From Mytilus edulis (Eukaryota > Mollusca > Bivalvia > Mytilida > Mytilidae), in contig NC_092349.1 of NCBI RefSeq assembly GCF_963676685.1, positions 59,999,431 to 60,063,430 on the forward strand: 64,000 nt of DNA, read 5' to 3'. Below, one piece after another: positions 23,315-34,810 of the stretch (within the stretch, counting starts at the first letter, position 1; the number at the start of each line of letters is the position of its first letter). The notes under the pieces were generated by a model. That model ran no database searches, had not been told where the DNA came from, and was given only the letters and a program-made list of their open reading frames with translations. The translations under genes were made by a program, and so were the position numbers.

Positions 23315-24623
23315 CACATGGGAAAAAAAAGTATTGCAACACCTTGATTTTTTAAAACTTGAAAAATCAGCCTTTTTTTTTATTGAATATGATAAAATAT
23401 TTGTAAAATAATATTGAAACATAGTTTATGATTACTTTGGCATTTTAACGAACAAAAAATGTTTGAAAAAAAAAGATTTATCTAACCACAATAAATTATT
23501 TTAATAACAAAATGAAGACTTCAAGTGTTTTTTGTACAAAAAACTGCATTTTACAACTTTTACTGTAGTCGAACTTTACAATGTCAGACATTTCAAAATT
23601 AATCTTAAGATGATTGTTCACATCAAGGTTGGTCGTTACACGCCAAAGAATTAGTACTTTGTGCGCAGCCTCCATTCAAACGGTTAACCGCCCCTTAACG
23701 TCTTCTGATTCCTGCCATAAATCGACTAATTTGTTGCTATAATAAGGTAGCAGCGACCATTTCTAATAAAGGGCATTGTTTATTTCATCACGTGTTTGGA
23801 CTGGGGTGTCCTTTCGAGCACATTACGCCCAATAGTGTCCCCTATATGCTCCATATGGTTCAAATCCAGGTTACGATCGGGCCAATGAAGATAAACCCAA
23901 TTCCATTGGAACAATGGATCTTCCTCCATGATTCTAATTTCCAACTTTGGCGAGCTCTGCACTACATTGGATACGGACAACTGTGTGTCTGTTCGTATTA
24001 AGCAAAGGTATCACACGATATTAACCAGTAGCGATGAGTCGATCTCGAATTTTGTTTGTTAAAAGGCTCCTGTATGTCAACCACACTTTTAGTTTTTAGG
24101 ATTGTATTGTATGCAATGGGTTTCTTTCTGACCAAGTTTCATTATGCTTGATTTGCCCTAGCAGACGGCATACGGGGGTCTTTTTGATCTCCGATAGTCT
24201 TTAACATCGATTATTGTCTGATTTTTATTCTCAGATCGACTAATAGTGGAATGGTGATGACCAACAATACGTGCGGTTGTCACAGCGACACTCCTACTTC
24301 TCTCATTCTGATAATCTGCCATCTTGCTGCGGTTAAGAGTTGTGGAGGACCCATTACAAGGTTTCAATCACATAACTTTATAAACTTGGTTATTTAAAGT
24401 GTTGAAAACAATCCTCGAGGATAAAAACACCTGTTTTGCTGTTTACGGGTACAGTAACTGCATGTGCAGATAAGAACTTATCGAGTCGATAATTATTGAT
24501 CAAACTCAGGGGATATTGAAATAAAGTTTAACTAGTTCTATTTTAACAAATTATATCACAAATAAATAAAGAGTTTTTTTAATTTCAATTTCAATTTGGT
24601 GTTGCAATACTTTTTCCCATGTG
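23315..24623 (-). mobile_element. Tc1/mariner transposon with decayed transposase, 1.3 kb
   Basis: Terminal inverted repeats of at least 28 bp (CACATGGGAAAAAAAAGTAT, then TGCAACACC) are flanked by TA. Minus-strand relics of a transposase remain: an N-terminal helix-turn-helix piece (VAVTTARIVGHHHSTISRSE, 24158-24367) and a C-terminal piece (HWPDRNLDLNHMEHIGDTIG, 23780-23980) resembling the DDE-domain end. Frames are broken, so it is not autonomous. Confidence 0.88.
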
Positions 24624-25339
24624 TATATTAATGGGTTAAACTTTGTTCTTGCAGCATAGTACGTTTATATACATTAATTGGAATAAATGAACAAGAAGCC
24701 TTAACGAGTTTTCAAATCTTTAATAACAAGTGTCCTTGCATATAAGACACGAACAAATATTCATTGTGATTGTACATTACACTGTATAAACTGCTTTATA
24801 AAGGAAAGATCAAAGGTTGGCTGCTACCAGGAATTTCTTATTGGTAGTTTCTGTTTACAAGGAAGTTGCTGTACAAATGGTTCTATCATAATAACCACGG
24901 TAAATTTGTCCATCTTTTTGAGAGTTTTACAGAAGACCGCCATAAGGTAAAGGACTAAATATATTTATGTACAATTTTTCGAAGTCACAAACAACTCGTT
25001 TATGCCTTGTCATGAGGAACCAGTCGGGTGTTTAGTATAGTGGTGCATAAAGTGCATATCCGTTTGGGGACGTTTGGAGCACCTGTGTAGGACTGTGTAG
25101 TATTTGTTCAATTTTGTTTGATTGTTCTTTTTTCTTTTGACCATGCAATTTGTGCAAGTAACTGTGTCCATTCTAGGAATTAAGTCCGTGTAGTGGATAT
25201 GACCAGTGAGCAACATATTATATGTATACAAATGCGGTGCAGACGAACAACAAGATATTACCGTTTTAATAAACAAAAACATAATACTCGTTAGAATTTG
25301 TTTTTAACTATTCACACGTTCTTTTCAAGTTGTTTTTAA

Positions 25340-25738
25340 GGATGTACTTAGGTAAGGTTAGGTAAACATTAATTAATTAAGAAATTAAAATTGATACTAT
25401 AAGCTGGTAGAGAATCAAATAAGGATAAAGATATGCTTAAAATATTGATAGGTCATGGACCTCCTTTTCGAGATATTTGAGATTTAAAATATGGCGGGAA
25501 AAGGCTGACTCGGACTTTTACCTTATATTTGCATTGGTATTATTTGGGTCTCAAAACAAAGGAAAAAAATCAAGAATTTTCTAAAATTTTGGTAATTAAC
25601 CTATCATTAGCTTTTAAGTCTTTCATGAAAAAATAAATGGGTGTTATGGGGCAAAATATTTTACATTGTATTGTATGGAAAAACACCAAGGAGTCCGAAC
25701 ATTTGACACAAATTCCAAAACCTCACCTAAGTACATCC
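25340..25738. mobile_element. MITE, 399 bp, flanked by TTAA
   Basis: Termini GGATGTACTTAGGTAAGG and, reversed, GGATGTACTTAGGTGAGG are almost perfect. TTAA lies at 25336-25339 and 25739-25742, the target duplication of piggyBac- and Kolobok-type transposases. It has no coding capacity. Confidence 0.85.
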
Positions 25739-25954
25739 TTAAAGTGCAGATATGAATTATACTAGTACTCTGCTTTAAAGTAATCTCAATTTCTAGTCCG
25801 TTCATATTGTATAGAAGCAAAATAAACTTATAAACTTATCCTCTTTTAAAAAAAATACATATATAAAGAATGAGATCAAATACACACAGGGCTAATACCA
25901 TTTCAATCTGATTCAGATATATCGGATCTTGTGTGCTCGTATTAGCATAACTAG

Positions 25955-26121
25955 TCCTAGATTACTCTGGTGTCCCACGGTCCCAGCTTGTCTGGCAAAA
26001 CAGCCGTCCGACGTCAGAGTAATTACACGGTCCCAGTTTGTCTGGCAAAACAGCCGTTCGATGTCAGAGTAATTACACGGTCCCAGCTTGTCTGACAAAA
26101 CAGCCGTTCGACGTCAGTGTA
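25955..26121. repeat. 62-bp tandem units (three) with GATTACTCTG termini
   Basis: Units read ACGGTCCCAGCTTGTCTGGC, AAAACAGCCGTTCGACGTCA, GAGTAATTAC. A fourth lies at 26498-26556, and a palindromic single copy at 49913-50003. The outer ends (GATTACTCTGG and CAGAGTAAT) pair, so each unit can fold. Confidence 0.7.
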
Positions 26122-26274
26122 GATTATCGGGTTTTCTACACATTGATATCGTAAAATATCAGCCGCGAGCCACAATGTGAACCATTTTGGCGAGTGAGCG
26201 TAGCGAACGAGCTAAAAAGTTTCACATTGTGTCGAGCGGCTGAAATTTTACGATACGAAGAAAACCCGATTATC
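26122..26274. repeat. Long hairpin (near-palindromic MITE), 153 bp
   Basis: Left arm GATTATCGGGTTTTCT, ATCGTAAAATATCAGCCGC, CACAATGTGAA pairs with the right arm TTCACATTGTGTCGAGCGGC, TGAAATTTTACGAT, AGAAAACCCGATTATC. The loop contains GCGAGTGAGCGTAGCGAACG. Stems span almost the whole element. Confidence 0.8.
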
Positions 26275-29200
26275 TTTTTATCGTTCTATTACTGGTCGTT
26301 TCTTTCTCCCAATGGTAGTTTGACGCTTGACAAAAGCAAGCTTGATAACGTCTCCTCTCGCATTGTGACGTTGCTGATAACTTCTCCTCTCACATTGTGA
26401 CGTCGCTGATAATGCCTGCATGGTCTCGTTTTGAAGTCTTGATACGAGAATTACGGAGCAACAGAGCAGGGTGATATAGGCGGAGGGAAGGACGATAAGA
26501 GTAATTACACGGTCCCAGCTTGTCAGGCAAGACAGCCGTTGGACGTCAGAGTAGTCTACGTATGAGCATAACGTATAACCACAGATCTATATTTTAATTA
26601 TTTTCCAATCTTTTTCTATGAAGAGTCACACCAGAAGAGCAGGAACTTCTTATTCTTCTTACTACTTAGCACCGAGTAGACCCTAGGTTATTCGTCATGA
26701 ACATACATGAAATATTTGCTACTGGACGTTAAGGAACATAAAATCAATCAATCAATCAAACACTAGGTTGTTGGAAGGGTACACATTGTTTTCTTTTATG
26801 CTGTTTTGTCAACTTTTTTTTTGCCTTTCCTCCGTTTTTGACGTATAAAGTTAACTTTTTTTAGAAGTGACAAAATAATCATTAAAAACTTCATATTTGT
26901 GTGTGCTTGTCGAAGATGCTCTACTCTTGGGGATCTTTGACCTGACCTAAAACCATAAAAATCTGTGGTTGTGAAAAAAACATTATGGACAGATCGCATC
27001 AATGAACTATCGGAGATATGAACCTTAGTCCTGTTTAAATATGATTCTCAAAATTTAAGCGAATTTTGTTATTGTTTTTTATAATCAAAATCGCACTAAC
27101 ATATATATGTACAGCAATAACTATAATAAGGATAATAATAAAAATATTTATTATTCCAATCAATAGGAATCCAATAAGATGAAGTTAGTATAGTGAACTT
27201 TTCTCTATTAACTTTATTTAAAGACGTCATTCATAAATGTGTAAATGATTGTCTTTTTATTGGTTGTAAATTAAACTATAGATATAAAATGTCATATCTG
27301 AGATGGTTTGGGGTTTAATTTTATTTCATTTTAGATGTTATGATGAACACGAAACTCATTCAAATGGGTCTCCATGTGCGGTCGGACAAAATGAAATTAA
27401 ACAATCTTATTCAAAAATGCACAGATTAGTGAAATAAGTAAAATGAAAGCAATGTAAAACGAAAAATAAATTTCAATTTGCACTTTTTATGCTATATTCT
27501 TTGATGATTATAATGTGAATAGAATCTTAAGCTCAATCTCAGCTAATGCTAATTGAGATCCATAAATAACTGAGTGGATTAAGTGCATGGAGTAATGTGA
27601 TTATATACAACAATTCCACCAAGTTTAAATTTCATACGGATTTTTTTATTAATACTTAAAACGTTATTTGAGATTAAGTATATAATTACATCTCCTAGCT
27701 GGATCACTGGTGCAGGCTTCGGGTTTATTTATGTTGCTAATTTAAAAACGTAAGGTCACATACACATTTTAAATATCGGATTTCTTAGGAAAATTAACGT
27801 TAAAGAATTAAGAAAAAAATGTATTAAAAACGAATTATTTGTTAGATTTACTATGCACCAGAAACATAATATTATACGTAATGTGTTAGATGTTCTGTTC
27901 CCAGCTATATGCACGATTAACTGTAAAATACGGCTGTAAACCCTGTTATCGACTAACACTAGTCGAGTAGTCTGAACGCTGAACCCATGACAGCCAGTCA
28001 GACTGACATTTTTTAATTAATTTGAAAATTCCCTGTTCTTAAATTATAGTTCTTCTCGAAGATGATCCATGAAATCAAGTGAAATTTATAATTTCAATTC
28101 AAGAATAAAAAGGCATGTAGTCATACTTTTTGTTACTTGCAATTGTTGATTTTATTGGTTCTCCAACGTTTGCAAAATTCAGGAATTAAAATTAGCATGC
28201 CTAGTATTTAAAGGTTTTGGATTGTCATATATATTTTGATCTCGATCATCAATAAACATTAAATGTCGAAATTCGCATCTATAGTGAAGTAAAATTTGTT
28301 ACTTAAATTGTCATTGACTATTAATGATGTGGTCTATGTGCTTAGATAGGACCCGCCTTAAAATTGCAATGAGTTGAGTGAGAGGTTTTATTTTGCTCGT
28401 GTCGAAGGCCTCACTGTGACTTTGAGATAAAGTACAACAACAAATACATTGTTTCTTTGCTTTTTTGGTTTTTTTTTTGTGAATGTACTGATTGTGTGTC
28501 ATGGATGGATACCCCATATCCACAGTCCATTGCGATATCTACTATATCCCTATATATTTCGAGAAAACAAGTGCCGTGTCCATATCCTTTGTTTTTTTTA
28601 ATTCTAAAACCCAAAAGTATTAATTTCTTACACGAGTGTACTTAGTGACTCCGTGTTCCCTAATTTCTTAGTCATACGTTGCGTGATTTGGTCATTGAAA
28701 AAAGTTGTGTACAAATTTGATAACAACAATTTTATCTAATTAAACAAAAAGATTTTAATTGTTAAGTATAATTTAATGTTTCCCCCACATGGCGCATCAT
28801 CACAGCAGGTGCACTACATTATCAATACACATCTATTTTAGATAATTACAGACGATAAAGACATATTTGTTATGTCCGGGTATATCATTACAATATTTTA
28901 TAGTAAGGTGCTTTAATTAACGTCTTTTGACAATCCTGGCTAATTTCAATGCTCAATTTATACACAAGAATTAGAATACAAAACTTGAAATGTACAATAA
29001 TAAATCTTGTTTTTTTTTAAATGGTAAATTATTTATTAGGACCACACAATAATTATAAGATTTCAAATGAGAGTCGGTTACAATTTAATTTGGAATTAGA
29101 TTTAGTTTAATTCGAGCTTATATAAATGGCACTTTAAAGAAGTTATCATTAAAACATTGAAATCAAAGAGTAGCGTTTCATGCGTTTTATATTTCCCGAA

Positions 29201-29399
29201 AGATATATGAGAGTACGGTGACTTACAAGTCTTACATCGCCATCATGTCAATTGCATTCTGGTGGAGTGTTGTTTCGTTGGCAATCATCCGACATCTCCG
29301 TATGTTTATGTATATGCTTAAATCATGTTAAACTTTGTTAAATTTACTAGTATGTGTATATATAAAAGTACCATATAAAATACGCTATATGAAGTAGGT

Positions 29400-29592
29400 T
29401 TTAAACGATTAAAAAAGGTCTAATAAAAGAAACAGCCAACAAAAGTACACAATGTAACATAGAAAACCAAATGATATTTGCTTGAGGCAAACTGAAGTTA
29501 CAGAACAGAAACCAATTTTGGGGACGTACGGACGAACAGACGGAATGGGTAAACTTAATGCCCCCTCCGCTACGCCGGGGGCATAAAAATAA
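29400..29592. mobile_element. Short Helentron-like element ending GGGGGCATAAAAA
   Basis: The 3' end is a hairpin TGCCCCC...GGGGGCA followed by TAAAAA, preceded by ACGGACGAACAGACGGA. It belongs with 39494-39808 and 44378-44755. The left end is not defined. Confidence 0.5.
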
Positions 29593-29869
29593 GTAAATGT
29601 AGATACAATACTAAACAAAAATGAACAACACTGTAAAACCCCATTCTCAGGACCCACCTGCACTAGGAATGTTCAAAGGTCAAAAGTAAAAAAACCCGAT
29701 GGTGGGATGTATAAATACCATGTCACGTCAAAGGTCATACGACCACAAGAAACATAATAGTACTAAGACAAATAATGAGGAAACTGAAGAAAAATAAAAT
29801 AGATACCCAACTTCAGCACCTAGAATCTCATTATTTTTCTTTTTTGCTCTGATTCCGATGACGTCATAC

Positions 29870-30335
29870 AAAAACTAAGTTGCATCTGTAGGTTGTTGGT
29901 GACCGTTGTTGTCAAATTCGAGGTATATGTGTAGACATGATGCTTAGGAAGCTGTATCTGTGGAGTCTTAAATCTCTAGTTCAGGAGGATATAGTTATGG
30001 GACCCAATTAGAAAAGTGTGAATTGTTCATGGAATGAACATAATAGGTTCTTTGATGTTCTTGTCATTTTACAAGTGTCTGAAGGAACTCCGACTGGCAT
30101 GTTAATATGAAAAAGTCAGCCAGGAGAGGCGCACAGTTGATTCCAATAAGAATGCCAAAAACCTGATGGAAAAATCTACCTCCAAATTCAACAAATATGT
30201 TGTCAATTGGAAACACCAGCATACTAATTGCTTGTTCTTCGGTGTAGCCATAAGAGAAAGGTGTTCTAAATGTTTACAAAGATACGTTACAGAGAATGTG
30301 CTAATATTAGCATAGAAGTTGTGTTCTGACTATCT
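29870..30335 (-). pseudogene. Reverse-transcriptase relic (Penelope-like type, tentative)
   Basis: Minus-strand frames read PIDNIFVEFGGRFFHQVFG, then ILIGINCAPLLAD, and after a gap NNSHFSNWV, LYPPELEI and LEFDNN. These match the conserved FGG...FQQ..GIPMGTNCAPLLAD block and following region of a reverse-transcriptase family common in molluscs. The YIDD catalytic site aligns with YYVH and there are in-frame stops, so it is dead. It is cut on the right by the large element starting at 30337. Confidence 0.55.
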
Positions 30336-31295
30336 AAACCAGGTGCTCCACAGGGCGCAGCTTTATACGACCTCAGAGGTCGAACCATGAACAGTTGGGG
30401 CAAGTATGGACAAAACATTCAAGCTTGATACTGCTCTGAATTTGGATTGTGATCAAATTTTTGACATTATATGGGTTTTTTACACAAAACAAATGTCAAG
30501 ATCTTACAAATCAATTAATGATTTCTTCTTCAAACTTATTTAAATTTAAAATTAAATAGTTGACACAGCATAGGTTTCTGACACAGAATGAATGTGGTCT
30601 AATGAATTTTTTTTTGCCTTTGAGCAATTCACTATGCTGTTGAATATTAAACCTCTCAAAATAATGTTTGAAAAATTTTTCGTTTTATTTATGAAATCTG
30701 AAATGAGAAAATTGCCCCCCCCCCATTTTTTTTCACATCCCCCTTTCCCTTATTCCAAAACTGATCTCAATTCAAATTTCTAATGGAGTTTGCAACAATA
30801 ACTACTCATTTAAATACATCATAAAATATTAAAATGTAAAAAAGTGCTTGTTATCACTGAATGGTAAAGATTGTTTTAATTTATCAGTTGGTAGTAAAAG
30901 TGAATATACATTGTATATTGTATAAAACAATGATTTAAGTTGATTCAACTACTATTCTGGACAAAGAAAGATAACTCCAATTGAAAATTTCTTGCTATTG
31001 CACAATATTGTGCAATTAGATATTTCTTGCTATTGCGCAATACTGTGCAATTGAAAATTTCTCGCTATTGCACAATACTGTGCAATTAAAGATTTCTTGT
31101 TATTACTGAATACTGTGGAATATTGAAAATTTCTTGCTATTGCACAATACTTAATATAATAATTTTGGATCCTAATTTGGACCAACTTGAAAAATCTAAG
31201 TACATTTTTAGATTCAGTATATCAAAGAACCCCAAGGATTCAATTTTTGTTAAAATCAAACTAAGTTTAATTTTGGACCCTTTGGACCTTAATGT

Positions 31296-31825
31296 GGACC
31301 AATTTAAAAAACGGGACCAAAAATTAAGAATCTACATACACAGTTAGAATCAGCATATCAAAGAACCCCAATTATTCAATTTTTGATGAAATCAAACAAA
31401 GTTAAATTTTGGACCCTTTGGGCCCCTTATTCCTAAACTGTTGGGACTAAAACTCCCAAAATCAATCCCAACCTTCCTTTTATTGTCATAAACCTTGTGT
31501 TTAAAGGAGTAGGTTCAGTAAGACCACTTTTTGGCCCCAAAATATAGCAGTTTTACAAAATGGACCAATTTAAAAGACGGGACCAAAAATTAAGAATCTA
31601 CATACACAGTTAGAATCAGCATATCAAACTTAAGAACCCCAATTATTCAATTTTTGATGAAATCAAACAAAGTTAAATTTTGGACCCTTTGGGCCCCTTA
31701 TTCCTAAACTGTTGGGACTAAAACTCCCAAAATCAATCCCAACCTTCCTTTTATTGTCATAAACCTTGTGTTTAAAGGAGTAGGTCCAGTAAGACCACTT
31801 TTTGGCCCCAAAATATAGCAGTTTT
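31296..31825 (+). repeat. 265-bp tandem duplication inside copy 1
   Basis: 31296-31560 and 31561-31825 are near identical. Each ends with the first about 50 bp of the AAGGAGTAGG MITE, so the duplication followed that insertion. Confidence 0.85.
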
Positions 31826-32362
31826 ACAAAATCGTTAAAATATAAACTTTTAGTTATTTATTGGACAGTAAAATGCTTCTGCTACATAAATATGGGCTGT
31901 TTTTGACAATACAATGCACATATATCGGGTACTAGGACCATTAAGTCATGCTAAATTACTGAAATCTTCAAAATTTTAGCATTTTAGTTAAATTTTTGAC
32001 GGTTTTCGTGTAAAACGAAAGTGGCCGCATTCGTGTTCATCCTTAATATTGAAATATAAGTTGTATTTAATTTTTATGATAATATATAACATATATAAAG
32101 GTTGAGGATAAACACGGATGCGGCCACTTTCGTTTTTGACAAAAACCATCTGAATATTGACATTTTTCGGCATATTTGGTAGATTTTTTTTATTTGAGCT
32201 TGCATCGGATCGTTTTTAATGATTAAATCAGTTAAAATCGTTCACACAAACTAATTGATTCAAATGAAATAGACACTTAAGTGTTTAAAAAGTGGTCAAA
32301 ATCTTTCGTCAGATAAACTTGAAATTTGAGGCCAAAATCGGTCCTTACCGGACCTACTCCTT
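31775..32362. mobile_element. MITE, 588 bp, AAGGAGTAGGTCC termini, with internal hairpin
   Basis: Left end AAGGAGTAGGTCCAGTAAGA and right end reversed AAGGAGTAGGTCCGGTAAGG. A second inverted repeat lies inside (32016-32044 with 32104-32138: AACGAAAGTGGCCGCAT). The open minus frame over that region is incidental. Confidence 0.8.
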
Positions 32363-32932
32363 TCATAGATTTCTATTTACTTATACTAAAGTTATTGTGT
32401 GAAAACCAAGAAAAATGCTTATTTGGGCCCCTTTTTGGCCCCTCTTTCCTAAACTGTTGAGACTTCAACTCCCAAAATCAATCCCAACCTTACTTTTGTG
32501 TTCATAAACGTTGTGTTTAAATTTCATTGATTCCAATTTACTTATACTAAAGTTATTGTGCGAAAACCAAGAATAATGCTTATTTCGGCCCTTTTTTTGC
32601 TCCTTATTCCTAAACTGTTGGGACCAAAACTCCCAAAATCAATCACAACCTTCCTTTTGTAGTCATAAACCTTGTGTCAAAATTTCATAGTTTTTTATTG
32701 CCTTAAACTAAAGTTATAGTGCGAAGACCAAGAAAATGCTTATTTGGGCCCTTTTTGGCCCTAGTCCCTAAACTGTTAGAACCAAAACTTCCAAAATCAA
32801 TCCCAACCTTCCTTTTATGGTCATAAACCTTGTGTTCAAATTTCATAGATTTCTATTGACTTAAAAACTAAAGTTAGAGTGCGAAAACTAAAAGTATTCG
32901 GACGACGCAGACGCCAACGTGATACCAATATA

Positions 32933-33134
32933 GGGGGGGGGGGTAGGAGGGGTCCTGATCCCGAAATCCCGGGCTTAAAAACACGAAATCCCGAGGTCCC
33001 GAATTTAAATAAAGTTAAATCCCGGATCCCGAAATTTGAAAAAAAGAATTCCCGGATCCCGAATTGGTAAATCCCGAAATCCCGAGCTTAAAAACACCCG
33101 ATCCCGGAGTCCCGATAAAGGTCCTATCCCCCCT
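32933..33134. mobile_element. Short G-tract-ended element with CCCGAAATCCCG repeats
   Basis: Ends GGGGGGGGGGTAGGA and, reversed, AGGGGGGATAGGACC, flanked by CAATATA on both sides (7-bp target duplication; other copies of the host have it once). The body repeats AAATCCCGAGCTTAAAAACA and AATCCCGGATCCCGAA. Confidence 0.75.
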
Positions 33135-33289
33135 CAATATACGACCAAAATATTTTCAATTTTTGCGGTCGTATAAAAATAATTATAATTATAAATGGGC
33201 TTCACTAAATTGTGTACTGACCTTAATAACTTTAATTTAAGGTTTCATAGAGCATGCAGTAAAACACACATTGTGAAAGGTGTCATAGA

Positions 33290-33615
33290 TAGTGTGCTAC
33301 ACAAGAGATAGTGTGCTACACAAGAGAGTGTCCTGGCTTAAAGTAGGTATCGCAGATTATGTGCTACACAAGGTGGTGTTCTGACTTTAAGAAGGTATCG
33401 TAGATAATGTGCTACACAAGGAGGTGTTCTGACTGTTTAAGTAAGTATAATAGATAATGTGCTGCACAAGGTGGTGTTCTGACTGTTTAAGTAAGCATAA
33501 TAGATAATGTGCTGCACAAGGTGGTGTTATGACTGTTTTAAGTAAGTATAATAGATAATGTGCTACACAAGGTGGTGTTATGACTGTAAGAAGGGATCAT
33601 AGATAATGTGCTGTT
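33290..33615. repeat. Tandem repeat, about 50-bp unit, six to seven copies
   Basis: GTGCTACACAAGGTGGTGTT starts recur at 33361, 33409, 33459, 33509, 33560 and 33608, each followed by CTGACTGTTTAAGTAAGTAT and AATAGATAAT. Confidence 0.85.
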
Positions 33616-34654
33616 TGACATTTTCACGAAAGTGTTTAACTAGTAGTGGATCTTTTTGGTACTGACATTATAACCGTATATTTGATATCCCATTTTAGCG
33701 AAAACTTGTCATACTGTGGATTATTTTTCCTTAGGTACCAATTTTAGTGGAGATGTGATTTTGTGCTTCTGCCAAAGTATGGATACAACTGTATAGAAGT
33801 TTGTATTTCAATGGACAATTCGTGGTTCACCTGTATCCACGAAACCCTTGAAAATTGGTATCCAACGAATAATAATAACTGCACACTCCACAGTACATAA
33901 TCCTTAAATATTAATTTATATGGGGTTGTTAACATATGCACATGGGGGTCGTGCACATACATGCTGTTTAAACAAAGTACATTAAATACCATCAGAAATA
34001 GATAAACAGTGTCAAAAGGCCATGATTTTTTTGAGAATGAAATTTTTAGAAGAGAACCAAAATACATTAGTTGTAATAACTACATTTGTTAAAATTGTAA
34101 CATTTATATGTACTTAATCTTAAAAACAAATTGCATAAAAAATCTTTCTTTAAAATCCACTTATTGAAGATAAAATAAATTTAAGATTGTATCATGGTTA
34201 CATTTCTAAAATTTATGTGGCATGTTAACTACAAAACTTTTAGCAAGGTTTTGTCAGAAATATTTTTATTGGTTGAAAGCATTGGAATACATGAATTTTA
34301 TACCTTCATGTTTAATAGAAAATATATAAAATATTTTATTTGAAAAATTATACATTCAAATTATTTTTTTACTTGCATTATTCTTTATTATATGTGTCAC
34401 ATATCTTATTTTGTAGTTGCAACCTGACCGATTTAAAGGTGCTGAAATGTAATATGAATAATGTCAAACTTTACTGATGTAGTGAAAAGACTAAAAACTT
34501 GACTCTTTTTGTCAAAAACATCTGATTTAATTTAGAAAGGGGTATAGGGCAAATTTGGCATTAATTCATTTCAATCTTTATTGAAATTTATTGTATCATA
34601 AATTGACAAGTACTGGGTTTTTACAACAGTTGTCATATTTACAATAAAATGCTT
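33616..34654. other. AT-rich stretch without recognised content
   Basis: A 107-codon minus-strand frame (33744-34067) shows no motif and no splice context. Nothing else stands out. Confidence 0.4.
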
Positions 34655-34810
34655 CGCTGAGCGCAGCCTGATGAAACCCCAGAGGTTGAACCCTTAACAA
34701 TTTGGACACAATATTCTAGTTTGATACTTTCTGAATTTGGATTGTGATCACATTTTGACATTATAGGTTTCTGGCTCAAAATAAATGTGCATTTGAAGAT
34801 TGCTTCTTGA
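34655..34810 (+). repeat. Old 5' fragment of the TATACGACC element
   Basis: It carries GCTTCGCTGAGCGCAGCCTG and CCCCAGAGGTTGAACCC, then TTTGGATTGTGATCA, matching the first 150 bp of copies 1-4 at low identity. Confidence 0.5.

Larger units (their letters stand above)
24632..29390. other. Gene-free AT-rich stretch
   Basis: Apart from the TTAA MITE and the hairpin cluster at 25955-26556, no gene, splice pattern or clear repeat structure was recognised. Confidence 0.5.
30337..33179 (+). mobile_element. Large dispersed element 'TATACGACC', copy 1, with internal insertions
   Basis: It runs from CCAGGTGCTCCACAGGGCGC and TTTATACGACC to GCGGTCGTATAAAA. Order inside: palindrome array (30990-31150), about 130-bp units, a 265-bp tandem duplication, an inserted MITE (31775-32362), about 159-bp units, a short (GAC)n and an inserted G-tract element (32933-33134). 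No coding capacity. Confidence 0.75.

Noticed and set aside
25955..26556. Regularly spaced 62-bp repeats considered as a CRISPR array
   Set aside because: Unit plus spacer are both repeated, the units fold as MITE ends, and the genome is eukaryotic.
33744..34067. 107-codon minus-strand frame
   Set aside because: No motif, no splice partners and AT-rich composition; likely chance.
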